Assembly: GCA_029641185.1 (NCBI GenBank) | Contig: JAPWGK010000002.1 | Span: 2,170,001-2,234,000, forward strand | Reading direction: 5' to 3' | Length of the DNA stretch: 64,000 bases | Source: Pseudofabraea citricarpa | Taxonomy: Eukaryota; Ascomycota; Leotiomycetes; Helotiales; Dermateaceae | Part shown: positions 34,926 through 44,690 of the stretch, piece by piece | Numbering within the stretch: position 1 is the first letter of the stretch | Layout: every line of letters starts with the position of its first letter | Position numbers and translations under genes: made by a program | Notes under the pieces: generated by a model | Told to the model about the DNA's origin: nothing | What the model saw: only the letters and a program-made list of their open reading frames with translations | The model's database searches: none

Positions 34926-37900
34926 TCAAGCCGCGGCGGCGCCGATGCCGAAAGCTGCGTTCCCGAGCGCCCGTTTGATCCGCGAGCTGAGACCGTTCAC
35001 CGGCAGCTTGATGCCGTACCCGAGGAGCGACGTCTGGAAGTAGAGCGGGATCGGGACGACGGGCGCACTGTCGAAGTGCAGACCGGCTTGGTCGAGGTAC
35101 AGAACCTCTCCGGTAGGGAAGCGGCGGGTCAGGACTCCCGAGCGGGTGTTCAGGATTCCATCGATCGAGACCGTGTTGCCTGAGAGGATGGCCTTGAGAG
35201 TTATAGTTGGCACGAATGTGTAGAGGACGGATCCGTCGAGCGCAAATGTGTATGTGAGTCTGCCGGCGGTTGTTACGAGCTGCCCTACGAGTGGGACGAT
35301 GGCGGGTGTTTGTGGGGTCGTGGGAAGCGTGGCACTCGGGAGAGCTGGCGAGAGAAGGCTAGGCACGATGCTGGGAAGAACTGCTGATGGGAGAGCGGTG
35401 GATAAGGCTCCTGGAAGTTTTGACAGCGAGGACAACGCTCCAGGGATGGCTACGGTGGGGAGAGTTGGATTGATCGTGGGTAGCGAACCTCCTAGACCAC
35501 TAGTAGGGATTGAGGGAATAGTTGTTGGAAGTGCGATTGAGGGTACAACTGATCCCAGAGATGGTACGTTTGCTGAGATGACTGGGAGAATTGGCACATG
35601 CAAAGAGAGGGTCGGCACCTGAATATTACTGAGTGATAGAGTCGGTAAGGCAGCATTCAAGGAGATCTTTGTGAGTGCCAAATCAGGGTTGTTGATAGGA
35701 GCCACAGATGGCAAGCTAGTTCCAACTGGAATTGACAATCCTGGAAGTAAAGGAGTCAGAGAAGGTAGAGCGGGTTGAATTGTTGGTAAGACTAGGCTAA
35801 GGCTTGGAAGACCTGGGGTGTTGACTCCAGTAGGCAAGTTGACGATGGTGTTCAAGAGAGTTGTGACAGGCGGAATAATATTCAGTGTAGGCAGCGACAA
35901 AGATAATCCAGGAGCACCTGCGCCTGGCGTGTTACCAGGGTTAGAGCCAGAGCCAGAGCCAGGAGTAGAACCAGATCCAGGGGTGGAGCCAGAGTCAGGA
36001 TCAGAACCCGAGCCACCATTTGATCCTCCAGAACCTGGAAGTAGGTTACCAAGAGAGATGGTTGGGAGAGCCGATGGCAAAATGCTTCCAAGGGAAATGG
36101 TAGGAAGAGTGACCTGAGGAGCCGAAGGCAGAACATTTCCAAGCGAGATGGTTGGAAGCGTAACCTGGGGAGCAGAAGGCAAAACATCACCGAGCTGCAA
36201 GGTGGAGAGCTGAAGCACGTTGCTTAATGTAGGCAGAGTGACTCCTGGCAATGAAACGCTTGGTATCTGGATTCTGCTCAAAGTTGGGATGGCGATGCCT
36301 GCAGGAAGAACCCGGGTTGGAAGCCCAGTCTGAATAGCATTTCCAAGTTCTGGCAATACATCCAGGTTGAGAGATAGGAAAGGTGGCAAAGAGACAGACG
36401 AAACCTGTGGCTGAGAAGCTCCCAAAGATGGCAAGGTAACTTGAGGTGCGGAGGCTGCAGGTAGAGTGACTTGGGGGACCGGAGGCAAAATATTGCTCAG
36501 TGTGAGTTGAGGTACAGTTGGAGCTGACAAACTGACTTGAGGTAGTGACACTGATGGCAGCGTAACCTGGGGCACTGGTGGCACTGACAGGCTCAAAGAT
36601 GGAACCGATGGCAGAGTGACTTGAGGAACAGGCGGCAGCGATAAACTCAATGAGGGTAGAGTAGCCTGTGGCACTGGTGGCACTGACAAGCTCAAAGACG
36701 GTACTGATGGCAGTGTAACCTGAGGAACTGATGGCAGCGACAAGCTCAAAGATGGCAAAGTGACTTGAGGTACCTGTGGTAGTGACAAGCTCAAAGAAGG
36801 TACTGACGGCAGGGTAACCTGAGGAACCGATGGCAGCGACAGGCTCAGTGAGGGTAGAGTAACCTGGGGCACTGGTGGAAGGGACAAGCTCAACGATGGT
36901 ACATTAATCTGAGGAACCGGCGGCACCGATAAGCTCAAGGATGGTACTGATGGTAGCGACAAACTCAGAGACGGCACAGTTGGTGGAGTGACTTGAGGAG
37001 CCGGTGGCAATGACAAGCTCAACGACGGTACATTAATTTGAGGTACTGGTGGTAGTGATACGCTCAAAGATGGGACCGTTGGGAGTGTAAATTGAGGAAC
37101 CGATGGTAGCGATAAGCTCAAAGAGGGAACCGTTGGCAATGACACACTCAAAGAAGGCACCGTAGGTAGTGTGACTTGAGGAACTGCTGGCAGCGACAAA
37201 CTTAGAGATGGCACCGTTGGGAGCGTAAACTGAGGAGCTGGTGGTGCCGATACACTAGCTTGAGGAACACTTGGAGCTGAGAGACTAATCTGTGGAAGAG
37301 ACAGCGATGGCAACGTAGGTTGAGGTACCTGAGGCAGCGATAAGCTCAAAGACGGGACCGTTGGTAATGACACACTCAAAGAAGGCACCGTTGGGAGCGT
37401 AAATTGAGGAGCTGGTGGTGCCGACACACTGACTTGAGGTGCTGATGGGAAAATGTTGCTCGGCGTAACTTGAGGGACAGTTGGAGCTGAGAGACTAATC
37501 TGTGGCAAAGACAGCGATGGCAGCGTAGGTTGAGGTACCTGTGGCAGTGACAAGCTCAAAGATGGTACAGTTGGGAGTGTAACTTGAGGAACTGTTGGAG
37601 CCGAGAGACTGATCTGTGGCAAAGACAGCGATGGCAGCGTAGGTTGAGGTACCTGTGGCAGTGACAAGCTCAAAGATGGTACAGTTGGGAGTGTGACCTG
37701 AGGAACTGTTGGAGCCGAGAGACTGATCTGTGGCAGAGACAGCGATGGCAGCGTAGGTTGAGGTACCTGTGGCAGTGACAAGCTCAAAGATGGTACAGTT
37801 GGGAGTGTAACCTGAGGAACTGTTGGAGCCGACAAACTGATTTGAGGCAGTGATAGTGACGGCAACGTAAATTGAGGTACTGGTGGTAGCGACAAGCTCA

Positions 37901-39488
37901 ACGATGGTGGAGTAACTTGAGGTGCAGGGGGTGCCGAAAGACTGATTTGAGGCAGTGACAAAGATAGTAGGGTAACTTCAGGTATAGTTGGAGCTGAGAG
38001 ACTGAGTTGAGGCAATGACAGCGATGGCAATGTAACCTGAGGTACCGGTGGCAGCGACAAGCTCAGCGATGGCAGTGTAACTTGAGGAACCGTTGGTGCC
38101 GAAACGCTGATCTGAGGTAACGACAGCGATGGCAGCGTAACTTGAGGAACCGTTGGTACTGAAACACTAAATTGAGGCAATGACAACGATGGCAGAGTGA
38201 CTTGAGGAGCTGATGGAGCTGATGGAGCTGAAAGGCTAATCTGAGGCAATGACAGCGACGGCAGCGTAACTTGGGGAACCGTTGGTGCCGAGACGCTGAT
38301 CTGAGGCAATGACAACGATGGCAGCGTAACTTGGGGAACCGTTGGTGCCGAGAGACTGATTTGAGGCAACGACAAGGATGGTAGCGACACTGGAGGTAAC
38401 GACAAGCTCAAAGATGGGAGCGTAACTTGAGGTACCGATGGCAACGAAAGGGAGAGGCTAGGCAGTTGAAGAGTCGGGAGAGCATTGCCGACTTCTGGCA
38501 AGAAATCAAGACCCAACGAAGGAGTGGGACGCGAGACCGATGGCGCCGAGAAGCTGAGTGCTGGTAGACTGCTAGGCAGAGTGCTGAGAGTAGGAATTCT
38601 AGGTGGGCTCAGAAGGCTCCTCGAGGGAAGTGCAGTTGGAAGGATGTTGCCCAGCTCAGGCAAGAAATCAAGATTCAAAGAGCTTGGAAGAGCAGTTGAG
38701 ACTGGAGAAAGAATGGTGTTGATCACGCCTCCAACAGCTGTGAGGCTTGCAAGATTGACAGAGGGTACGATGTTGCTTGGTGTTACTTGAGGTGCAGCAG
38801 GCAGCGAAAGTACCGGGAGACTGAATTGAGGAATGATTGAAGAAGCTAGGCCCCCAACATCGAGATTCAAAGATGGAGTTGGGATTGCTGTAGGCAATAC
38901 TTTAGGTAAGGAGAGACTGCCAGGAAGGATGGTTGAAAGCACACTACCAAGACCTGGTAAGTTCAAGGCAGGGTCAGGGCTGGGACCAGCCGTTGGCAGG
39001 CTGGATTGTGGAGGTGCTACCACGGACGAGGCTGGCGAGGCTGGCGAGGCTGGCGAAGCTGACGAAGCTGACGAAGCTACCACGGACGACGCTGGCGAAA
39101 GAAGAGGGGCCGATGAAGATAGTGAAGGTGCTACCGCAGACGAAGCCGATGAAGGACGTGGAAGAAGTGGCAGAGCCAGCGATGGCACCGACAAGCTCAA
39201 AGAAGGCAGCTTGGGAGTGACAGATGGTAAACCCGGAGCCGTAAGCGACGGAAGGTTACCAATGGCACTCGTCAATTGAGCGGCGCTCAGGAAGTCGAGC
39301 AGCGCAACTCGAAGATCATCCGATAAGGCGTCAATCACAGCCGGCAGTAGTGAGAAGTCGGGGACGGATGGGCAAAGGCCACAAACGCCTTGCAAGCCCG
39401 TGGACTGTCGAGATTGAAGCGGGACGGCGGAAGCTTGACTGATCGAGGCTGATGCCAGGACGGCCATAGCTTGATTGATCTTCACCAT
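34926..39488 (-). CDS. Giant secreted LSLP-repeat protein, about 1520 residues
   Basis: Function unknown; probably a cell-surface or extracellular structural protein. One uninterrupted exon of 4.56 kb. The ATG at 39488 starts a signal peptide (VKINQAMAVLASASISQASA) ending before VPLQSRQS. A short head (about 100 residues) contains the only obvious cysteine pair (CGLC). Then come roughly 1000 residues of degenerate repeats built on PSLSLP, PQVTLP and PQISLSAPTV elements, where Ser-Leu-Ser-Leu alternates and Pro ends each strand. A Gly/Ser linker (about 35930-36040) separates these from a second, looser Ser/Leu/Pro region. The last ~120 residues are a distinct domain (VGQLVTTAGRLTYTFALDGSVLYTF...) without repeats, ending in AAAA. 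Alternating polar/apolar residues suggest stacked beta-strands. No GPI signal is obvious. Confidence 0.85.
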   Translation of the reverse strand: MVKINQAMAVLASASISQASAVPLQSRQSTGLQGVCGLCPSVPDFSLLPAVIDALSDDLRVALLDFLSAAQLTSAIGNLPSLTAPGLPSVTPKLPSLSLSVPSLALPLLPRPSSASSAVAPSLSSSAPLLSPASSVVASSASSASPASPASPASSVVAPPQSSLPTAGPSPDPALNLPGLGSVLSTILPGSLSLPKVLPTAIPTPSLNLDVGGLASSIIPQFSLPVLSLPAAPQVTPSNIVPSVNLASLTAVGGVINTILSPVSTALPSSLNLDFLPELGNILPTALPSRSLLSPPRIPTLSTLPSSLPALSFSAPSVSRPTPSLGLDFLPEVGNALPTLQLPSLSLSLPSVPQVTLPSLSLSLPPVSLPSLSLPQISLSAPTVPQVTLPSLSLPQISVSAPTVPQVTLPSLSLPQISLSAPSAPSAPQVTLPSLSLPQFSVSVPTVPQVTLPSLSLPQISVSAPTVPQVTLPSLSLSLPPVPQVTLPSLSLPQLSLSAPTIPEVTLLSLSLPQISLSAPPAPQVTPPSLSLSLPPVPQFTLPSLSLPQISLSAPTVPQVTLPTVPSLSLSLPQVPQPTLPSLSLPQISLSAPTVPQVTLPTVPSLSLSLPQVPQPTLPSLSLPQISLSAPTVPQVTLPTVPSLSLSLPQVPQPTLPSLSLPQISLSAPTVPQVTPSNIFPSAPQVSVSAPPAPQFTLPTVPSLSVSLPTVPSLSLSLPQVPQPTLPSLSLPQISLSAPSVPQASVSAPPAPQFTLPTVPSLSLSLPAVPQVTLPTVPSLSVSLPTVPSLSLSLPSVPQFTLPTVPSLSVSLPPVPQINVPSLSLSLPPAPQVTPPTVPSLSLSLPSVPSLSLSVPPVPQINVPSLSLSLPPVPQVTLPSLSLSLPSVPQVTLPSVPSLSLSLPQVPQVTLPSLSLSLPSVPQVTLPSVPSLSLSVPPVPQATLPSLSLSLPPVPQVTLPSVPSLSLSVPPVPQVTLPSVSLPQVSLSAPTVPQLTLSNILPPVPQVTLPAASAPQVTLPSLGASQPQVSSVSLPPFLSLNLDVLPELGNAIQTGLPTRVLPAGIAIPTLSRIQIPSVSLPGVTLPTLSNVLQLSTLQLGDVLPSAPQVTLPTISLGNVLPSAPQVTLPTISLGSILPSALPTISLGNLLPGSGGSNGGSGSDPDSGSTPGSGSTPGSGSGSNPGNTPGAGAPGLSLSLPTLNIIPPVTTLLNTIVNLPTGVNTPGLPSLSLVLPTIQPALPSLTPLLPGLSIPVGTSLPSVAPINNPDLALTKISLNAALPTLSLSNIQVPTLSLHVPILPVISANVPSLGSVVPSIALPTTIPSIPTSGLGGSLPTINPTLPTVAIPGALSSLSKLPGALSTALPSAVLPSIVPSLLSPALPSATLPTTPQTPAIVPLVGQLVTTAGRLTYTFALDGSVLYTFVPTITLKAILSGNTVSIDGILNTRSGVLTRRFPTGEVLYLDQAGLHFDSAPVVPIPLYFQTSLLGYGIKLPVNGLSSRIKRALGNAAFGIGAAAA
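36540..38450 (-). repeat. Coding tandem repeat array of the LSLP protein
   Basis: The array uses basic units of about 60-66 bases (PQVTLPSLSLPQISLSAP-like). Within it, near-identical 114-base (38-codon) higher-order units begin at about 37511, 37625 and 37739, judged from the repeated ACAGCGATGGCAGCGTAGG landmark. The rest of the array is more diverged. Confidence 0.85.
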
Positions 39489-39575
39489 CTTGAGCAATGA
39501 AGAGGAGTGTGAAGGAGAGAGGAGGAGCTGGTTGATGATGCTCTACAGAAGCACATCTTGTTCTTCTTATACATC
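39489..39575 (-). promoter_or_regulatory. Core promoter of the LSLP-repeat gene
   Basis: A TATAAGAA box on the minus strand lies at about 39564-39571, about 80 bases before the ATG. A CTCCTCTCTCC pyrimidine stretch sits between box and start, which suggests strong expression. Confidence 0.45.
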
Positions 39576-40324
39576 ATGACAACTGCTGAAAACAGAACAT
39601 CGCGATATCCAAGGGTCAACATAAAGCCACTGATCTGCAAACATGATGGTTCAGGAGAGCAAGTTGACTGTATGAAAGCATCGCCATCGTGATTGTTCTA
39701 GTGGTGCTGCTATGGCTGTCAGATGGAAAACTATTGGATCTGTGGCTTCACACTTGTGTTGTTTGGGCTACACCCTCGCGAGTCAAGCGACTAGGACGAA
39801 GTGATGCGGGCATTCTTGACTGGCGAGACCACCAGCACCATCTCGATCCGATTAAGGTTAAGATTTAACCTGCGCCTTTCCCGTACGTAGAAGGCTAAAG
39901 TTGAGCCAAGAAAAAAAGGGAAACCCCAGACCCAACCCCACGATAGGAGAGCTGCAGAATCGGATCTGTTTCATGGCCACGATCGAGAGCTTATGTAAGG
40001 AACGCACGCAGAAGACGCCCTTTGGGCAACGTTTTTTGACTAATCAGCCTCTCTACACCGCCGGATTACTTCGTCCGATGATTGCATCTCTCGTTGACTC
40101 CGAGAAGTCTCTCAAAGCATCAATTATGCAGTCTTGAGCGAGCCAAGCTTGTATTCCGGAATGGGAGTCTTTGGAGTCTGTCTTCGACAATTGAAGTTAT
40201 TCAAGTCTTTGCGGACTAAGATTTCTCAATGAGACATAACGCAAACTCACATAACGCAAACTCACAACTCATTCTCATTGCAATCTAACTCTGGCCCTTC
40301 ACTAAAATACACCTACCTCAAAAG
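39576..40324. other. Intergenic region
   Basis: About 750 bases between the repeat gene's promoter and the 3' end of the next minus-strand gene. A short direct repeat, ACATAACGCAAACTCAC-like, occurs twice near 40236-40264. No gene was recognised. Confidence 0.4.
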
Positions 40325-42856
40325 TCATCCAATCCAATCAACACTGGGCATCCTGGATTCCGAATCCGTAGAACATTCATGACAGTGATGTTTACCACCA
40401 GGCATAAGACTTGGCCTCTTTTCGCTTGTGGACCCAGTGATTTTGTTGTAGATGCCCACCCTGTCTATCGTCCCAGGTAGTAAGGGTGTTTTCTCTTTCA
40501 GCATCTTCTCCCTATGAGTATGGAAATTCTTACCGGTATGTTCGAAATGGCTATGCTGGCTATCATCGTCTGGGGATACAGGTTCAAGTACAGTAGGGTA
40601 GCAAGAATCCTCCCTTGCTTTCCTCCATGTCGAGCCAGGTTTGTCAACGCCAAAGTGATCAGGAATCCGAATATGAGGCATCGAACTCTTCCGTCGAGAA
40701 CCCAAGCTCGCTCCAATAGAGGACCCAGAGGTCAAAGTAGCACCAGTCCTAGCTGAAGCATGGGGATGCAAAACACTTCTGCGATGTAGATCTTGATCTG
40801 AGCTGAAAATCGAAGTTCTGAGTCGAATCGTCTGCTGAGGTTCTTGATCAAAATTCGATACACTTCGACGTTGTCTTGAAGACTTAGGGGTTGGAGCTTG
40901 GAGGGGTATTCTAGGAGTTGATTCTCCACCATATGTAGCATCGATCCCAACATCATGAAGAGTTAACTCATTAGGCTCCGGTTGAGTAATATCTGGAAGA
41001 GGAGTGATCCACTCAGATGTTGCCCTTCTCTCATTCAATGGTGGAAATGAAATGACATCGGACTTTGGTGAACCAATCCGAAGCTTCTTGTGATCGCGTG
41101 GCTTCGTTAATCCGTCACAAGTTCCAAAATACTCCGAGTTTCCAGTGGAAGATCGAATGTGCGGAGTAGACACAGGGGGGTCAGGACATGCCCATTTCCA
41201 TTTTTTAAGAGAGCTATGTGGACGGTCGATATTGCTCAAGGGCTCTGAATTTGACGCGTTGCTTCCTCTTCGAGGGGTAAAGAATGGTGTTTCAGCAGGC
41301 GATGGTTGATTTGACACTCGGCCATCGCTCATATCATTTGACATTGGAGATGTTGTTGAACTGCGCGTGAGAACATCATCCCATAGAATTTCGTGCAGGC
41401 TCCTAGTGGATGGTGTATGAGAGATTGCGCGTTCCTTGCCGTGGGTGCTAGATATTCCAACATGAAGACGTGCCGACGCATCGCGTGCAAGTGTGTACGG
41501 GCTTTGTACACCATCCGTTGTGACTGTAGCATGAGCTGGTGACCCAGACTGGGGAATTAAACCATAACTAGTGATGCTTGGTCGCTTCAAAAGAATCGAA
41601 GGAGGCGCTAGAGAAGGCTTCTTTGCTGGAAGCACTGTATCTTCTGATGATATGCCACGCCGCAAGCTTGCATTAATCAACGCTGTGATGCAGTCGATAT
41701 CCTGATTTGTGATCAAGTATGCCGTAGGAGTCTCGGTCTCTTCCACCAAAGCAGGGGAGCGTGGATTTGCAGATTCAGTACCAGAACCTTTCACGAGGTT
41801 CGGATTAACCATCCTGGTGATAGCGCTGGGTCGTCGCAAAGTGATGGAGGAAGGGAGATCCATACGGGGCACATGTCTTGTAGTCAATGTCCTCCGGATA
41901 CTATCTACCAGGTCTCTATCGGACGAGAGAGCTGGAGGTGAAATGTCCGACGGTTTCAGGCTGCGAGACGTATCGTTGAAAGAGAAAGATGCCACCGGTA
42001 CAGCAGGACGGGAATGATGAGCCCCGATCTCGACAGAACTCCAGCGTCTAGTTATGATACGTTTCAAAGTTGATGCTGACTTCTGAGGGCTCTCATTGGA
42101 ACCTTTCAGCATCGCACGGCATCCCTCTACCAGCCGATTTCCCGTGTCGCCCTCACAGAAATTTCGTAACTTTGACGGTGCTGTCGGCGCCATCTGACAG
42201 CCGGGGATCCACCAGTAGGCATTTTGACGGTGTTCATAAAACGTAAAACTGGTAGACCTTTGGGCTTGGCCACGGCGTGAAGGCCGGGGGCTTCTTCTTT
42301 TAGACTTCCGACTCTTCCCTTTCTTTCCACTTGAATCCTTCATCGTAAGGCTCTTTGAGTCTCGTCGAGAGGCTCTGTATGGCGGAAGATCAAAATCGCG
42401 TTGAGCAGCAGGGGGGGTGAGATAGTCGCCGCTGGACATGCCAGTGGATGAGAACACGGATGCACTAGAGGACTGCAGTGGCGATTCAAAAGTTGGGCTG
42501 ATACTTGGGCTAGCAGACTGCTCCCCCATGTGGCCATGTTTGGTCTGCTGAACATTGCGAAGGAAACTGGATGAACTTTCAGCTGTGGCCGATCGTATCA
42601 ATGAAGGTCTGGTGACGATGTCTATAGGAGGAGATTCAAGAAGGCCAGGTGTAGGAGGATTTGGCGATGAGAAATGGCTCGGCCTTGTTAGTACACTGCG
42701 GGGCAGAGAATGCGAGGGCCTCCATGGATAGAAGTAACTTTCGGTTTCCGTACTTCGAGGCCTCGAATGGTTTCCAAGAGCTGCATCGGAACTTGCATCA
42801 GTAGTAATAAGAGGAGCATTAGTAGGAGGGGTTGGAGGTAGTTGATTGGACATCAT
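40325..42856 (-). CDS. Large Ser/Pro-rich, mostly disordered conserved-type protein
   Basis: Not recognised. One exon; the ATG pair at 42856/42853 (MMSNQLPPTPPTNAP) gives about 843 residues. A further in-frame ATG at 42976 would add 40 hydrophobic residues; I prefer the shorter form because that extension looks like translated leader. The protein is rich in Ser, Pro, Thr and Arg. A basic patch (KKGKSRKSKRRSPRPSRRG) resembles a nuclear localisation signal and precedes the best-ordered part, SFTFYEHRQNAYWWIPGCQMAP, with FCEGDTGNRLVEGCRAML after it. Short ordered islands occur later (LITNQDIDCITALINASLRRG; ARSTRSLHEILWDDVL-like; a C-terminal HHCHECSTDSESRMPSVDWIG). Many SP/TP sites suggest phosphorylation. 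Possibly a cell-cycle or signalling scaffold, but that is a guess. Confidence 0.65.
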   Translation of the reverse strand: MMSNQLPPTPPTNAPLITTDASSDAALGNHSRPRSTETESYFYPWRPSHSLPRSVLTRPSHFSSPNPPTPGLLESPPIDIVTRPSLIRSATAESSSSFLRNVQQTKHGHMGEQSASPSISPTFESPLQSSSASVFSSTGMSSGDYLTPPAAQRDFDLPPYRASRRDSKSLTMKDSSGKKGKSRKSKRRSPRPSRRGQAQRSTSFTFYEHRQNAYWWIPGCQMAPTAPSKLRNFCEGDTGNRLVEGCRAMLKGSNESPQKSASTLKRIITRRWSSVEIGAHHSRPAVPVASFSFNDTSRSLKPSDISPPALSSDRDLVDSIRRTLTTRHVPRMDLPSSITLRRPSAITRMVNPNLVKGSGTESANPRSPALVEETETPTAYLITNQDIDCITALINASLRRGISSEDTVLPAKKPSLAPPSILLKRPSITSYGLIPQSGSPAHATVTTDGVQSPYTLARDASARLHVGISSTHGKERAISHTPSTRSLHEILWDDVLTRSSTTSPMSNDMSDGRVSNQPSPAETPFFTPRRGSNASNSEPLSNIDRPHSSLKKWKWACPDPPVSTPHIRSSTGNSEYFGTCDGLTKPRDHKKLRIGSPKSDVISFPPLNERRATSEWITPLPDITQPEPNELTLHDVGIDATYGGESTPRIPLQAPTPKSSRQRRSVSNFDQEPQQTIRLRTSIFSSDQDLHRRSVLHPHASARTGATLTSGSSIGASLGSRRKSSMPHIRIPDHFGVDKPGSTWRKAREDSCYPTVLEPVSPDDDSQHSHFEHTGKNFHTHREKMLKEKTPLLPGTIDRVGIYNKITGSTSEKRPSLMPGGKHHCHECSTDSESRMPSVDWIG

Positions 42857-43676
42857 GTAGGATAAGAGAAATGTAAAAAGAATGCAAAAAGAATGCAAAA
42901 AGAATGAGATATGGCCGAGCCCTGCCCGGTTCAGGAGATACGAAGAATACAGAACGACTATAAAGAGAAGCCACATCTAACTTGAAGATGCTGATGGTGA
43001 GGAAGTTGCAGGACATGGTGATCTCTGAGCAGGAGCTACCGGAGCCACTACATTGTGTGCTTCCGAGAGTTGCTGTTTCCGGATACAGTAGACAGATAGA
43101 CATGTAGATTACTTCTTGTCATATCCGTTGGTGCTTACTGTAGGCAGGGTTTCTTGATCAATTCCAGACAATGAAGCTGTGATGTCGTGTTCGCGTCGTT
43201 CGCGTCACGAAGACACGAAAACTGAGGCAGTCAGTTGGCGCTGACTAAGCTAAGCACATCACTCGGCCGAGATAAAAAGCACTCTGATATCATTCCTCGG
43301 CGCATAATCGGAGCAATTTCGTTGACAGCAGAAAACCCGGGTTCGAATTTCGAAAGCGGAGTCTGTGGAGTAAGTTTAAAAATAAAGTTGTGCTTTTCAA
43401 CGTCTATGAAGTTAGCAGTCACATGTTGTATAACTTTGTAACTTCTGATCAAGTTGTGCTTGTATGACTTCACCATTTAATACCTTGCTTCTCCTCCTTA
43501 GACTACATATAAGTATAATCATAGTGGGAAACTGTGGACGACGTAGCAGAACACTTGGACATGTTCACAAAAATCACACAAAACACAAGAAGTGGTTAAT
43601 ATAGTTTAGATATTACATTAAGTACAAGATATTATCCCTGATCCTCTAGACCCATTTCTGCGAATTTTATGCCGGT
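42857..43676. other. Intergenic region
   Basis: Promoter of the disordered-protein gene and 3' flank of the GH17 gene. A triplicated AAAGAATGCAA unit lies at about 42877-42905. A GGGTTCGAATTTCG sequence near 43338 resembles a tRNA T-arm, but no cloverleaf can be built around it. Confidence 0.4.
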
Positions 43677-44564
43677 TTAACAGGTCAAGTCGTAGATGGC
43701 GTTAAAGTTGGCATCCAAGACACCGAAAGATGGCGAGACGTTGTAGTCTTGGAGGACATACATGAATGTGTGGCCCTGCTCGAAAGCAGCACATCCAACA
43801 ACATCCCAGAATTGCTTTGCGTTTGCAACATTAGGAACGGCCTGGTTCTCGGTGGCTCCCGTAACAGGCCATCCAGTCTCAGTGACCCAAACCCAGGCTC
43901 CACTTCCAGCATTCTGCACAGTATCGCGGACTCTTTGGAGAGAGTCGAAGAACAAGTCAGCGGCGACATCGATGCTATTGGCCTCGGTGTTCTGGAAGTA
44001 TGGGTAGCCGTCGGTACCGACGAAATCGCAGGCCTTGATAACGGCAACGTTGGCTGGGTCGACCCAAGCGGTCCATGTATCGACGTGGCCAACAGCAACG
44101 TTGGTGCTGTATCCGGGTACGGTGCTTAACATACCACGGACATCGTAGATCTGCTGGGCCAACGTGTTGGCATCGGTATCTCCACGATATAAATCCTCGC
44201 TACCAACGCTGACCGAGACAATCCAGTCAAAGCCGTGAGTTTGAACTGCCGACAAGAGAGCTTGCTTCTCGGCATCGTAGTGAGCAGCGTCCTCGGTCCA
44301 CACACCAACAAGGAGAGTGGTTCCGGTGTTGAGAGCTGCGGGTACGGCATTGGCGAGGGTGTTGCAGTCTGAGGAAGCATATAGTCTGGCCGAGGTGAAA
44401 CCACCGGGGAGGGCAGCCATTGTTGTGAAATCTCTCTCCCAGTCGGCTTGTGTCTTGCAGGCTCCATCAGCAGATCTGGTAGCCGCAATGTTGAATCCCT
44501 TCCAGTAAGCATCTGCTCCGATGACAGTGGCTGCAAGAGCCAGGGCGTAAGAGGCGGTCTTCAT
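43677..44564 (-). CDS. Secreted GH17 beta-1,3-glucanase/glucanosyltransferase
   Basis: Acts on cell-wall beta-1,3-glucan. One exon, 295 residues: a signal peptide (about 1-19, MKTASYALALAATVIGADA) and then a complete TIM-barrel GH17 domain with no linker or GPI tail. The start KGFNIAATRSADGACKTQADWERDF is the fungal 'KGFN' form. The acid/base Glu lies in VSVGSEDLYRG and the nucleophile Glu in WVTETGWP, both in the expected order. The chain ends at IYDLTC. Size and layout match soluble, non-anchored Ascomycete GH17 enzymes of the Bgl2-like/EglC catalytic type. The strong promoter (next entry) suggests an abundant wall protein. Confidence 0.92.
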   Translation of the reverse strand: MKTASYALALAATVIGADAYWKGFNIAATRSADGACKTQADWERDFTTMAALPGGFTSARLYASSDCNTLANAVPAALNTGTTLLVGVWTEDAAHYDAEKQALLSAVQTHGFDWIVSVSVGSEDLYRGDTDANTLAQQIYDVRGMLSTVPGYSTNVAVGHVDTWTAWVDPANVAVIKACDFVGTDGYPYFQNTEANSIDVAADLFFDSLQRVRDTVQNAGSGAWVWVTETGWPVTGATENQAVPNVANAKQFWDVVGCAAFEQGHTFMYVLQDYNVSPSFGVLDANFNAIYDLTC

Positions 44565-44690
44565 GATGCTGATTGTGATGAGGATTAAGGAACTTGAACG
44601 ATTGTAAATAAGAAAATAGCGAGTGTGGGAGGTGAACGAATTGTTGGAGAGAGAAGGGGAGAAAAGAAGAGAATGCTCAGTTACTTATAC
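44565..44690 (-). promoter_or_regulatory. GH17 core promoter with TATA box and CT-rich leader
   Basis: GTATAAGTAA lies on the minus strand at about 44681-44690, about 120 bases before the ATG. A CT-rich leader (CTTCTCTTTTCTCCCC) follows at about 44640-44665. Confidence 0.5.

Noticed and set aside
34851..39279. Several long plus-strand open frames opposite the LSLP-repeat gene (for example 35248-35622, 38485-38790, 38833-39279)
   Set aside because: They arise from the biased codons and repeats of the minus-strand gene; they lack known motifs and proper starts.
42857..42976. Upstream in-frame ATG adding a 40-residue hydrophobic leader to the disordered protein
   Set aside because: The segment is not followed by secretory-type sequence and is probably 5' leader; the basic nuclear-type patch argues against membrane insertion.
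43330..43360. T-arm-like GGGTTCGAATTTCG sequence
   Set aside because: No acceptor, D or anticodon stems could be placed upstream, so no tRNA is called.
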